NCBI GenBank assembly: GCA_900696485.1
Contig: CAADGG010000022.1
Location: 61,457-125,456, forward strand
Reading direction: 5' to 3'
Source: an uncultured Pseudomonadota bacterium
GTDB taxonomy: Bacteria; Myxococcota_A; UBA9160; PR03
DNA length: 64,000 nucleotides
A program made the translations under genes and the position numbers. Below the pieces are notes generated by a model. That model worked only from the letters and a program-made list of their open reading frames with translations, was not told the origin of the DNA and searched no databases. Position 1 is the first letter of the stretch, and each line of letters starts with the position of its first letter. This document shows, one piece after another, positions 8,924 to 17,156 of the stretch.

Positions 8924-9199
8924 TCAATCCCCGCTCCACAGGATCCACGCACCGATCAGCAGGAAGCCCGCCCCCGCTGCCCAGCGCAACACGCGCTCGC
9001 TCACGTGCTGCGAGATCCAGCCGCCGGCGAGCACGCCGATGGCTGACGCGAGCACCAGCGCCGAGGCGGACGCGAGGAAGATCGTGAGCCGGGGATGCTC
9101 GGCCTGTGACGCGAAGAGCAGCGTCGCGAGTTGGGTCTTGTCGCCGAGTTCGGCGACGAAGATCGAGACGAATACGGTGGCGAACAGCCGCACGTCCAT
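8924..9199 (-). CDS. GDT1/UPF0016-type cation exporter half-protein
   Basis: A 91-residue membrane protein with three hydrophobic segments and the family signature AELGDKTQLAT (residues 17-27), the E-x-G-D-K/R-T/S motif that binds the transported cation. GDT1/MneA proteins export manganese or exchange calcium/manganese and normally contain two copies of this unit. Single-copy proteins must dimerise, so this one probably forms homo-oligomers. It starts three bases after the glcF stop, at the end of the glycolate oxidase run. The link to glycolate metabolism is unclear. Confidence 0.85.
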   Translation of the reverse strand: MDVRLFATVFVSIFVAELGDKTQLATLLFASQAEHPRLTIFLASASALVLASAIGVLAGGWISQHVSERVLRWAAGAGFLLIGAWILWSGD

Positions 9200-9202
9200 G
9201 GC

Positions 9203-10582
9203 TCAGCTCTCCTGGTTTCGATAGGCGCGATCGAGGACCGTCATGGGATGCAGCACCTCTGCGCGCAGGCCCAGGCGGCGGCTGCCGGCGCGGAGCTGCA
9301 TCAGGCAGCCTGGATTGCCGCTGAGAATCAGGTCGGGGTCCGCGGCCGCGAGCGTGCGGAGCTTGCGCTCGAGGATGGCGTCGGACATCTCCGGGTGCGT
9401 GAGATTGTAGATCCCGGCCGCGCCACAGCAGCTGGTCGGATCCTCGTGCTCGACCAGCTCGAGACCCGGCACGTTGCGCAGTACGCGACGCGGCGCCTCC
9501 CGAATGCGCTGGCCATGGACCAGATGACACGGATCGTCGTAGCAGGCCCGCGCGTGCATGGATCCGGCCGGGGGGCGCAAGCCGACTTCGTCGAGCAGCT
9601 CCAGCGGATCCCGAATGCGACGCGCGAGCGCGTCGCCCTCGCCCGGCAACCAGTCGCCTGCCTCGCGGAGCGCCGCCCCGCAGCCGGCCGAGTTCACGAC
9701 GATGGCATCCGCGCGAGCGCCGGCGAACGCTTCGAGGTTGATTCGCAGCAGCTCGCGTGCGAAAGCGGCATCGCCGGCATGCGCCTGGAGGGCTCCACAG
9801 CAGACCTGACTGTGCGGCACCACGACCTCGAAGCCATTGGCGGCGAGTACGCGTGCGGTGGCATGGTGGACGTCGCCGAACAGCTCGGACATGACGCAGC
9901 CGGTGAACAGCAGGACGCGGCCACGCGGCGGCTTCGGGACGCTCGCGCGGTGCGTCCGCATGACATCGGACTGCGACGCGACCGCGAGATCCATCACGGG
10001 CCGCGTCCGCCAGGGCAGCGGGCGGCGCGCGGCGCGCGGAGGCACACGCGGCGCCAGCGCCAACGGGGCCGCGAGTCGTCGCGGGAGCCACGCGAGCGCT
10101 GCACGATCCAGTCGCAAGCGCTGCAACCACGCCAAGGCATCGACCGCCAGCCGCAGCCGGCGACGGTTCGGGATCACCCGGCGCAGCGCGAAGCGTTCGA
10201 GGCGCCGGGCGAAACCGCGACGCAGGCCGGCGTGCTCGACCGCCGCTCGGGTCTCCTCGAGCAAGCGTCCGAAGCGCACACCCGACGGGCAGGCCGTCTC
10301 GCAAGCCCGGCAGCCGAGACAGAGGTAGGCCTCTTCCGCGAGCGTGGCACCGAACTCGATGCGGCCCTCGGCCACGGCGCGCATCAAGTGGACCCGGCCA
10401 CGCGGCGAGCTGAGCTCGCGACCGGTCTCGCGATACGTCGGACAGGACGAGAGGCACAGTCCACAGTGCACGCAGTCGAGCGTGCCGGCATAGATCGCGG
10501 CGAGCGGTCCCTCCGGAATCGCGCCGCCGGGCGCGGCTGCACCGGACACGGCCGGATCGGCACCCTCGAAAAGTTGACGCAT
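9203..10582 (-). CDS. glcF: Glycolate oxidase iron-sulfur subunit
   Basis: Electron-transfer subunit that passes electrons from the flavin subunits to the respiratory chain during oxidation of glycolate to glyoxylate. Two [4Fe-4S] ferredoxin motifs are near residues 37-48 (CVHCGLCLSSCP) and 88-99 (CLGCRACETACP). Two CCG domains follow, with CCGAL and CCGAAG. Length (459) is normal. The apparent start ATG 10582 and the first codons (MRQLF) lie inside half repeat A, where AAAGGGG could act as the ribosome binding site. An in-frame GTG about 11 codons later is an alternative native start. Confidence 0.93.
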   Translation of the reverse strand: MRQLFEGADPAVSGAAAPGGAIPEGPLAAIYAGTLDCVHCGLCLSSCPTYRETGRELSSPRGRVHLMRAVAEGRIEFGATLAEEAYLCLGCRACETACPSGVRFGRLLEETRAAVEHAGLRRGFARRLERFALRRVIPNRRRLRLAVDALAWLQRLRLDRAALAWLPRRLAAPLALAPRVPPRAARRPLPWRTRPVMDLAVASQSDVMRTHRASVPKPPRGRVLLFTGCVMSELFGDVHHATARVLAANGFEVVVPHSQVCCGALQAHAGDAAFARELLRINLEAFAGARADAIVVNSAGCGAALREAGDWLPGEGDALARRIRDPLELLDEVGLRPPAGSMHARACYDDPCHLVHGQRIREAPRRVLRNVPGLELVEHEDPTSCCGAAGIYNLTHPEMSDAILERKLRTLAAADPDLILSGNPGCLMQLRAGSRRLGLRAEVLHPMTVLDRAYRNQES

Positions 10583-10618
10583 CGAACCCGACCCCTTTCT
10601 TGACGCTTTTCTTGACGG
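10567..10618. repeat. Palindromic repeat A, right half copy
   Basis: The right-arm orientation of repeat A (10567-10606, ending CCCCTTTCTTGACG), followed by an outer partial duplication (TTTTCTTGACGG). A T-to-G difference from the usual GATTCGTC gives GATGCGTC, creating the ATG used by glcF. It faces the half copy at 8844-8900. Confidence 0.85.
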
Positions 10619-10649
10619 TTTGGACGGCTTGGTGTTCGGGGGCGGGGGG

Positions 10650-12035
10650 TCATGGGAGGCGGTGGGGGTTCAGGATGCCGGCGGGGTCGAAGCGGTGTTT
10701 GAGGGTGCGCAGCAGAGGGGCGGTGGCGGGGGCCTCGCCGAAGACGTTGCGGGCGCGCTTGGCCCACGGGGGCGCCGCTTCGAGTACGGCGAAGCCGCCG
10801 CCGGCGCGCGCGGCCTCGCGCGCGGCCAGCCAGGCGCGATCGACAGCGGACAGATCCGCATCGAGGTCGAGCGAGACCCGCGCGAAGACGACGCCGCTGG
10901 CCGGGAACACCAACAGCTCGGCCGCGGCGCGTTCGAGTCGTTCCGAGACCGCCCCGAGCCGATCCGGGAGGACGGCCAGGCGGAAGCGCAGGCCGACCGG
11001 GCCGAAGGTCTCGCCTTGCAGCGCGCGCAGGCGGCCGAGCGCGCCGGGACTCGCCTCGCTCGCGACGAGGCCGACGAGCCCGTCCGACGGGCGAGTCCCC
11101 GGCCGCGGGGCGGCGGCGGCCTCGCAGGCCGTGCCGAGCAGCCGCGCGTCGCGGGCAACGGCCGCCTCGTCGCCGGCCAGCTCCATCAGCAGCAACCAGC
11201 CGGCGGATGCCGGACGACTCGGCTCGAGCGCCGCAGCCAGGGCCGGATCGATCAGCGCCGCCGCGCGGGCCGACGGAAGCCGCGCGGCCGCAAGCCCGCG
11301 TTCCCAGCGCTCGGGCCCGTCGCCGAGCGACGCCGACAGGACGCGCACGCAAGCCGGCCGCGGGCGCAGTCGCAGCCATGCCGACAGCAGCACGCCGAAC
11401 GCGCCGAAGCCGCCGATGTGGAGCTTCGCGAGGTCGTAGCCGGTCACGTTCTTCACGACGCGGCCGCCGCAGCGCGCCCGCAGTCCGTCGCCGAGCGTGA
11501 CGTCGAGGCCGAGGACGATGTCTCGCGGCCGGCCGAAGCCGCCGTGCCGCGGTCCGACGGCAGCCGTCGCCAGCACACCGCCGAGTGTCGCGTGCGAAGC
11601 CGGCGGATCGAGCGGCAGCTCCCACACGCTGTCCTCGAGCGCGTCGTGCAGCGTCCGCAGCGGCGTTCCGGCCCGCGCGCACAGAACGCCGTCGGCGACA
11701 TCGAGCTCCGTGATGCCGGACAGCGCGCGGGTCGACAACAGCAGCCGTGCGCCGATCGGTGGATTGCCGAGCCCCAGCCGGCTGCCGCCGCCGCGCACCA
11801 GCGCGGGCAGACCGTGCTCGGCGAGCACGCGCAGCACGGGCCCGACGGCGTCGGCGTCCGGTGGCTCCACCGTGAAGGCCAGCGACACGCCGTCCACATC
11901 GATCGGCGCATGTTCCTGCAGCCCCGCCTCACCGGCTACGGCGCGCAGCGCCCGTTGCGCGTCCGCCGCGAGCGCCGGCGCCGGGGGCGGCGGGCCCACG
12001 GCCGCGGCGGGCGTATCGTCGCTGGCAACGGGCAC
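10650..12035 (-). CDS. glcE: Glycolate oxidase FAD-binding subunit
   Basis: Second flavin subunit of glycolate oxidase, 461 residues, somewhat longer than the usual ~350-400. It has the PCMH-type FAD-binding fold: VRGGGSRLGLGNPP, then ASHATLGGVLATAAVGPRHGGFGRPRD and VVKNVTGYDLAKLHIGGFGAFG. GTG 12035 is chosen because TGAGGA gives a Shine-Dalgarno sequence overlapping the glcD stop codon seven bases upstream. The residues before the FAD domain are Ala/Pro-rich. It belongs to the glcD-glcE-glcF run; glcF follows after a 67-bp gap that holds a half repeat. Confidence 0.92.
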   Translation of the reverse strand: MPVASDDTPAAAVGPPPPAPALAADAQRALRAVAGEAGLQEHAPIDVDGVSLAFTVEPPDADAVGPVLRVLAEHGLPALVRGGGSRLGLGNPPIGARLLLSTRALSGITELDVADGVLCARAGTPLRTLHDALEDSVWELPLDPPASHATLGGVLATAAVGPRHGGFGRPRDIVLGLDVTLGDGLRARCGGRVVKNVTGYDLAKLHIGGFGAFGVLLSAWLRLRPRPACVRVLSASLGDGPERWERGLAAARLPSARAAALIDPALAAALEPSRPASAGWLLLMELAGDEAAVARDARLLGTACEAAAAPRPGTRPSDGLVGLVASEASPGALGRLRALQGETFGPVGLRFRLAVLPDRLGAVSERLERAAAELLVFPASGVVFARVSLDLDADLSAVDRAWLAAREAARAGGGFAVLEAAPPWAKRARNVFGEAPATAPLLRTLKHRFDPAGILNPHRLP

Positions 12036-12042
12036 GGGGTCC

Positions 12043-13482
12043 TCACAACGGTACGTGATCGTAGCCCCGCGCCTTCGGGTTGGCCTCGACGCAGAAGCGC
12101 GGCGTCGGCAGGATCTTGCCGGGATTGCACACGCCGTCGGGATCGAAGGCGGCGCGCAAGCGATGCTGCGCCTCGAGATCGTCCGCACTGAACACGAGGC
12201 CCATGAAGTCGCGCTTCTCGGTGCCGATCCCGTGCTCACCGCTGATCACGCCGCCGACGGCGACGCAGGCCTCGAGAATCTCGCGACCGGCCGCAACGAC
12301 GCGCGCCAGCTCGTCCGCGTCGCGGCGATCGAACGAGATGTTCGGATGCAGGTTGCCGTCGCCGGCATGGAAGACGTTGGACAGGCGCAGCCGGTGGCGA
12401 TCGCAGATCTCCCCGACGCGGGCCAGCACCTCGGGCAGCCGGGATCTCGGCACCACGGCATCGTGCACGTAGAGATCGGGCGCCAGTCGGCCCATCGCGC
12501 CGAAGGCGCCCTTGCGCGCGCGCCAGAAGCGTTCCCGCTCGGCGTCGTCGCGCGCACGCTGCACCCGTGCTCCCTCGACGGCGCACAGCGCGCGGATCCG
12601 CTCGATCTGCGGCGGCAGCGCCTCCGCCGGTCCGTCGAGTTCGACCAGCAGCACGGCGCCGGCGTCACGCGGCAGGCCGGCCGCATAGACGCTCGCCTCG
12701 ACCGCGTCGATCGTCCGTCGATCGACGATCTCCATGGCGGCCGGAACCAACCCGCTCGTGATGACGGCGCCGACCGCCCGACACGCCGAGACGACGTCGG
12801 CGAAGAGGACCAGCAGCGTTTCCGTCGCCTCCGGCAGCGGCGTGAGGCGAACCGTCACCTCCGTGACGATGCCCACGGTGCCCTCGCTCCCCACGACGAC
12901 GCCGACCAGATCGACCCCCGGGCTCCAACCCGTCGCCGACCCGAGCCGCAACCGCTCGCCGTCCGGCAGCACCAGCTCGAGCGCAAGCACATGATTCGTC
13001 GTCGTGCCGTACTTGAGCGTGTGTGGACCGCCGGCGTTCTCGGCGACGTTGCCGCCGATCGTGCAGGCCATCTGGCTCGACGGATCCGGCGCATAGAAGA
13101 GCCCGTGCGGCCGGACCGCCTGCGACAACGCCGCATTGACGACGCCCGGCTGGACGACCGCCAACCGGTTCGCGCCGTCGATCGCGAGGATCCGATCGAG
13201 CTTCGCGCACTCGATCACGACGCCGCCGTCGAGCGCGATCGCGCCGCCCGAGAGCCCCGTCCCCGCCCCGCGCGGCACGAACGGCGTGTCGAAGCGGCGG
13301 CACGCGCGGACGATCCGCGCCACCTCGTGCGTGTCGCGCGGCAACACGACGGCCGACGGCAGGCTGCCGTGGAGCGTGAGCCCGTCGCACTCCCACGGCA
13401 GCAGCTCCTCGCGACGGGACAGACAGCGCTCGGAACCGACGATCTCGCGCAGCGCGGCGAGCAGGCCGGCCGGTGCCGTCAC
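12043..13482 (-). CDS. glcD: Glycolate oxidase catalytic FAD subunit
   Basis: A 479-residue flavoprotein that oxidises glycolate (or D-lactate-like 2-hydroxy acids) to the 2-oxo acid. FAD-binding motifs PRGAGTGLSGGAIAL and ACTIGGNVAENAGG are in the N-terminal half. The C-terminal FAD-oxidase domain carries NVFHAGDGNLHPNI and GGVISGEHGIGTEK, with the metal/substrate histidines typical of GlcD/D-LDH. It starts at GTG 13482, overlapping the stop of the upstream TPR-zincin gene (GTGA), which implies translational coupling. Confidence 0.95.
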   Translation of the reverse strand: MTAPAGLLAALREIVGSERCLSRREELLPWECDGLTLHGSLPSAVVLPRDTHEVARIVRACRRFDTPFVPRGAGTGLSGGAIALDGGVVIECAKLDRILAIDGANRLAVVQPGVVNAALSQAVRPHGLFYAPDPSSQMACTIGGNVAENAGGPHTLKYGTTTNHVLALELVLPDGERLRLGSATGWSPGVDLVGVVVGSEGTVGIVTEVTVRLTPLPEATETLLVLFADVVSACRAVGAVITSGLVPAAMEIVDRRTIDAVEASVYAAGLPRDAGAVLLVELDGPAEALPPQIERIRALCAVEGARVQRARDDAERERFWRARKGAFGAMGRLAPDLYVHDAVVPRSRLPEVLARVGEICDRHRLRLSNVFHAGDGNLHPNISFDRRDADELARVVAAGREILEACVAVGGVISGEHGIGTEKRDFMGLVFSADDLEAQHRLRAAFDPDGVCNPGKILPTPRFCVEANPKARGYDHVPL

Positions 13483-14522
13483 GCGAGTCCGAGCCGCTCG
13501 AGGTCTTCTTCGCTCAGGCCCAGATAGTGACCGAGTTCATGGCTCACCGTGACCTTGATCTGTTCGAGCAGCTCGTCGCGATCCCGACACGCCTTCTCGA
13601 GGTTCTTCTTGAAGATCACGATGCGGTCGACATCGCCGGGCTGGTCCGTCGCGTGCGCCTCGGTTCGCGGCGTCCCGAGGAACACGCCGAGCGTCTGCGG
13701 CGAGAGATCGAAGCGCTCCAGCATCTCGTCGGACGGGGAGTCCTCGATCAGTACCGGGATCTGCTCGGCGGTCTCGCGCAGCGAGCGGGGCAGATCCTCG
13801 ACGGCCTCCCGTGCGGTGCGCTCGAAGGTCTCGTCGTCGATGGCGACCGGCAGCGCGTAGATCTCGGGATCCACCGCGTGGGCGCGCTCGAACATGCGCT
13901 GCGCCTCGGCGTCGTCGCCGAGCCGCTCGAGCACGAGGCCCAGGTGGTACATGGCGTGACCCGCATCGGGGTTCAGCGTGACGGCGCGCTCGAGCTGGCG
14001 CCGCGCCTCCGGGAAGCGGGCCTGCTCGAAGAGGATCTGTCCCTCGAAGGCGCGATAGACGTCCTGCTCCCCGGTGGCCTTCATCGCCCGTCGCAGCAGG
14101 AACAGCGCGCCGTCCAGATCTTCTTGATAGAAGAGCGCCTTGGACTTCAGGTAATACAGCTCCGCCTCGGTGCCGCGATCGAGGCGTGCCAGCTCCCCGC
14201 CCCCCGCCAGCAGCCGATCGCACTGCTCGATGGCTTCCTCGTGCGCGCGGAACTCCTCGACGAGCAGCTCGGCCCGGTTCAAGTGGCCGGAGACGAACTT
14301 CGGATCGGCCTGGACCGCCAGCTCGAACTCCGCGAGCGCTTCGTCGAACTTGCCTTCGTCCCACAGGATCTCGCCGCGGCCGTTGTGCGCCTCGGCGCCT
14401 TCGGGATGCGCCTTCAGCGCTTCGTCGAGCCAGCCGAGCGCTTCTTCGGTGCGACCGCCGTGCGAAGCCTCCATCGCATGATCGAGGCAATCCCAATATC
14501 GGTCCTTGTTCTTGTCTTTCAT
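13479..14522 (-). CDS. TPR protein with C-terminal zincin-like metallopeptidase domain
   Basis: A 347-residue cytoplasmic protein. Residues ~10-230 are tetratricopeptide repeats (AHNGRGEILWDEGKFDEALAEF...). The C-terminal ~110 residues match the PF06262 (Zincin_1) family: the metal-binding HELGH in VTVSHELGHYLGLSEEDL is close to the end. The family is usually a ~120-residue stand-alone protein of unknown substrate, so fusion to a TPR scaffold is notable. ATG 14522 follows GAAGGA; the upstream in-frame Met is less likely. It is the first gene of the glcDEF run and overlaps glcD. Confidence 0.85.
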   Translation of the reverse strand: MKDKNKDRYWDCLDHAMEASHGGRTEEALGWLDEALKAHPEGAEAHNGRGEILWDEGKFDEALAEFELAVQADPKFVSGHLNRAELLVEEFRAHEEAIEQCDRLLAGGGELARLDRGTEAELYYLKSKALFYQEDLDGALFLLRRAMKATGEQDVYRAFEGQILFEQARFPEARRQLERAVTLNPDAGHAMYHLGLVLERLGDDAEAQRMFERAHAVDPEIYALPVAIDDETFERTAREAVEDLPRSLRETAEQIPVLIEDSPSDEMLERFDLSPQTLGVFLGTPRTEAHATDQPGDVDRIVIFKKNLEKACRDRDELLEQIKVTVSHELGHYLGLSEEDLERLGLA

Positions 14523-14828
14523 CGATCCTTCGCCCGAGAGGCGGCCGGGGGGGTGCCGGCCTCGGAACGCCACGTGGCTACGTGCATCCTAGCAGACTGC
14601 CGGCCGCCCCCGCGCCTTCCATTTCCGTCGGGCGACCCGTCTAAATCCTTGAAACCACGCTTGTTTTCATCCCGTTCCCGAACCGGCCGGAGCGCCGAAG
14701 GGTGCGATCCTGCTGCGAATTCCGGAACCGTCCGGAACCGGCCGGTAGACCTCGGGCCGCCCGACCCGCAGGCGGCCGCTGCCCGGACGCAGCGGCGTCG
14801 GATGCAGCGGCATCGGGACAGGCTCCGC
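14523..14828. other. Intergenic region, no gene seen
   Basis: About 306 bp between the TPR-zincin start and the VanZ-like stop. It must hold the promoter for the TPR-glcDEF run. A local low-GC stretch (about 14641-14672, containing TTGAAA and TTTTCAT) and a TAGGAT at about 14586-14591 on the minus strand are possible elements. Several short CCGGAACC/GGCCGG repeats follow. I see no coding sequence. Confidence 0.5.
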
Positions 14829-15452
14829 TCACCCGAGCCGGTCCACCAGCGTCGTCAGGCCGGCGGCGGCAGCGCACAGCCCCGCGCCGGCTGCGATCCG
14901 CCGCCGCATCCCTTTCTCGTCCGCGCCGTGCTGCCCGGCGTAGGAGGCCCACCACAGCACGCAGGCGGCTCCCGTGAGGTCGGTGGCGACGTCGAAGACC
15001 GAACCATGGCGGCCGCTGCGCGCCTGATGCAGTTCGTCGATGGCGGCCCACGCCGCCACGGCCAGGAACGCGACGAGCCACGCCAGCCGCCCGGGATGCG
15101 GCCACGCGCGCGGCAGCGGGCGTGATGCCGCGGCCGTCGCCACCAGCGCGGCGAGCAGCCCGAACACCGGAGCATGGGCAAGATTCCAGAAGAAGTCCGA
15201 GGCCGGAACCGAAACCCGGATGTCGATCGGGCCGCTCGACAACCACCAGATCGACAGCATCCAGCCGAGCGAGGCCACAGCGGCCAGCGCCCGGGGGAGC
15301 AAGCCGAAGCCCCGCCCGACCCCGCGGACGACGGCGAGCCACGGGCCGTGCCGGCCGGCCGCGCGAGCGTCGGCCATGCGCTCGGGGTTCGCGTGCCGGC
15401 CGGGCGGCGGCTCACCCTCTCGAAGCGGGCGTTCTCCCGCACTCCTCTTCAT
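14829..15452 (-). CDS. VanZ-family membrane protein
   Basis: A 207-residue membrane protein with about four hydrophobic helices. The family signature lies between helices three and four: AAIDELHQARSGRHGSVFDVATD, equivalent to the DExxQ...R..D motif of VanZ-like proteins. VanZ of enterococci gives teicoplanin resistance, but bacterial homologues are mostly uncharacterised envelope proteins. The first ~35 residues are Pro/Arg-rich; ATG at codon 26 is an alternative start. It lies downstream of the histone-like gene on the same strand. Confidence 0.8.
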   Translation of the reverse strand: MKRSAGERPLREGEPPPGRHANPERMADARAAGRHGPWLAVVRGVGRGFGLLPRALAAVASLGWMLSIWWLSSGPIDIRVSVPASDFFWNLAHAPVFGLLAALVATAAASRPLPRAWPHPGRLAWLVAFLAVAAWAAIDELHQARSGRHGSVFDVATDLTGAACVLWWASYAGQHGADEKGMRRRIAAGAGLCAAAAGLTTLVDRLG

Positions 15453-15504
15453 GGCCGCGCAGCTTCGCGCCTTCCTCCGGTGCGCGCGAGAGACGCCGCC
15501 CGCC

Positions 15505-16008
15505 TCAGCCGACGCGATCGTCGACGGCGGCCGCCGCCTCCTCGATCACCTGCCGCGTGCGGCGGACCGCCTTGCGGGTCCTCTTCTTGCGCGCCGGCTT
15601 CGGCGCAACGGCCTTCTCCAGTCTCCCCAGCAATTGCAGGAGCTGGCGGCGGTACGGTTGTGTCAGTCGGCGCCAGCCAACCTCCCCGCGAGCCTCGAGC
15701 CGACCGAGCTGGTGACTCGCCTCGCGAAGCAGCTTCGCGGCCTGCCGGCGGACGTCGGTCGACGCCCGCGACAGTTCGCGTTCGAGGCCATCGAGTCGCT
15801 TGCGCACCTGCGCGGCGTAGTCGCGCAGCGTCGGCGGCAGATCGAGTCGTTCGAGCGCGGCGCCCAGTCGACCGGCGGTGCCCGTCTTCCGGCGTGCGCC
15901 GCCCTTGCGCGCAGTCGACTTGCGCGCAGTCGGCTTGCGGGATGACGTCTTGCGGGACGACGCCTTGCGAGCGGACGTCTTGCGGGACGACGTCTTTCGT
16001 GCGGCCAT
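15505..16008 (-). CDS. Histone H1-like Lys/Arg-rich nucleoid protein
   Basis: A 167-residue very basic protein. Residues 1-40 are a low-complexity tail of repeated ARKTSSRKTS-type units, like eukaryotic H1 tails and AlgP/HctB-type bacterial proteins. The middle (about 50-130) is a predicted amphipathic or coiled-coil helix rich in Leu, Arg and Glu. A second basic patch (KPARKKRTRKAVRRTR) follows. DNA or RNA binding is inferred from charge and repeats. The repeated codons also make the DNA itself a short tandem array (15890-16000). Confidence 0.75.
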   Translation of the reverse strand: MAARKTSSRKTSARKASSRKTSSRKPTARKSTARKGGARRKTGTAGRLGAALERLDLPPTLRDYAAQVRKRLDGLERELSRASTDVRRQAAKLLREASHQLGRLEARGEVGWRRLTQPYRRQLLQLLGRLEKAVAPKPARKKRTRKAVRRTRQVIEEAAAAVDDRVG

Positions 16009-16309
16009 GCCCGGTCTCCTTCGAAGGTTGGGAGGGACCAGAAGAGTCTAACTCCCCCGCCTCGGCCGGCGCTGTCGAAATCCGGAGCTCGAGCCCCGCC
16101 CGGGTCCTCGACGAGACGGGTCGGTTCCGAATCTGGGGGGATCTCACGTCATGCTCCCGGGCCCCGCCCGCCGAGGCAGGTCGGGACGGTCGCTCGAAGT
16201 GCCCGAAACGCCCGCTCGGGAGAGCAGGCCGTTGCCAGACACGAGGCGCGTGGATAAGGTCCAGTGTAGGCAGCCAGGTCCGCTCGGGTTCGAGGGAGAT
16301 CGGACGAGG

Positions 16310-16336
16310 GGATCGATCCGACAGACGGATCGATCC
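16310..16336. promoter_or_regulatory. 11-bp inverted repeat, possible operator
   Basis: GGATCGATCCG (16310-16320), a 5-bp spacer, then the exact reverse complement (16326-16336). The half-site is itself nearly palindromic. It lies ~130 bp upstream of the secreted-protein start, just before a tandem array, so an operator for a dimeric regulator is plausible. A fortuitous hairpin is the alternative. Confidence 0.4.
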
Positions 16337-16361
16337 AACGAGGGGTGGTTTCCCGACGAGC

Positions 16362-16431
16362 GGTGTTCGACGAGCGGAACCGGACGAGCGGTGCTCGACG
16401 GATGGTGCTCGACGAATGGTGCTCGACGAAC
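16362..16431. repeat. Tandem array, five 14-bp units
   Basis: Five consecutive 14-bp units, best seen as GGTGCTCGACGAAT. The last three differ only in their final bases and the first two are more diverged. It lies 36 bp upstream of GTG 16468, in the presumed promoter/leader. The unit length is not a multiple of three and no frame is coding. Confidence 0.85.
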
Positions 16432-16467
16432 GGGGTCGGGTTGTCCTCTAGGAAAAAGGAGATCTAC

Positions 16468-17004
16468 GTGACGCGGGTAATCGGACGTGTTCTTACGATC
16501 GCATGCGCGATCGTCGGGGTTGCTTTGTTGTCGCCGCAAGTCGTGACGGCCGACGAGGTCGGCGGGGAAGAGATCGTGGTGCCGCCGCGCGTCGAAGCTC
16601 CGACGCCGGAGCCGGTGATCGTGACCCGCGAGGTTCCGGTGTCGGCGCCGCCGCCGGCGTTCGTCGAACTCGAGCGCAAGAGCGTCGGTGCGGGCCTCGG
16701 GTTCAGCTGGGGCGAAGGCACCCTCTATTGGGAGGGCCAGCCGCACGCCTTCCGCGTGAAGGGGCTGCGCGTCGGCGACCTCGGTCTCGCCAAGATGATC
16801 GGCGAAGGCCACGTGCAGAACCTCGACCAGCTCGAGGACTTCGCTGGCACCTACGTGGCCGTCGGGGCGGGCGCGAGCGCTGGCAAGGGCGCCTCGGCCA
16901 TCACGATGCGCAACGAGCACGGTGTCGTCGTCTCGCTGCTGTCGAAGACCGAGGGCATGGCCATGAACCTGGGCGCCGAGGGCTTCCAGGTTCAGCTCGA
17001 CTGA
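16468..17004 (+). CDS. Conserved exported protein, function unknown
   Basis: A 178-residue protein with a signal peptide (residues 1-24, ...VALLSPQVVTADE). A Pro/Val-rich linker (residues 25-55) and a Gly-rich beta domain follow: GLGFSWGEGTLYWEGQPHAF, KGLRVGDLGLAKMIGEG, and AGTYVAVGAGASAGKGAS. It resembles a proteobacterial family of small secreted Gly-rich proteins that I cannot name with certainty. The start GTG 16468 is fixed by AAAGGAG at good spacing. A strong hairpin terminator follows the stop. Confidence 0.75.
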   Translation: MTRVIGRVLTIACAIVGVALLSPQVVTADEVGGEEIVVPPRVEAPTPEPVIVTREVPVSAPPPAFVELERKSVGAGLGFSWGEGTLYWEGQPHAFRVKGLRVGDLGLAKMIGEGHVQNLDQLEDFAGTYVAVGAGASAGKGASAITMRNEHGVVVSLLSKTEGMAMNLGAEGFQVQLD

Positions 17005-17019
17005 CCGGCTCGGATCCTG

Positions 17020-17051
17020 GCACCGGGCGGATCCTCGGATCCGCCCGGTGC
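17020..17051 (+). terminator. Strong hairpin terminator
   Basis: A perfect 15-bp stem (17020-17034 with 17037-17051; GCACCGGGCGGATCC and its complement) 15 bp after the stop of the secreted protein gene, followed by GCTTTC. The U-tract is short, as is common in high-GC genomes. It separates the secreted protein gene from the following run. Confidence 0.7.
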
Positions 17052-17144
17052 GCTTTCGGGCCCCTCCCCCCGGCTGGCCAGCCTTCCGCGACCGCGATCG
17101 CAGGGCGGCTTGCCGGCTCCCGTTCCGCCCCGCTGCGGCATCGC

Positions 17145-17150
17145 TATGCT
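17145..17150 (+). promoter_or_regulatory. -10 element (TATGCT) giving a leaderless start
   Basis: TATGCT ends six bases before ATG 17157, so transcription should begin at or next to the start codon. The same spacing is seen before several other genes in the window. No clear -35 is visible. Confidence 0.5.
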
Positions 17151-17156
17151 GCGCGC

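Larger units (their letters stand above)
16009..16467. other. Intergenic region with dyad and tandem repeats
   Basis: A 459-bp region between divergent genes. It contains an 11-bp perfect inverted repeat and a 5 x 14 bp tandem array (listed separately). It ends with AAAAAGGAG before GTG 16468. No gene is supported. It probably carries promoters in both directions. Confidence 0.55.
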
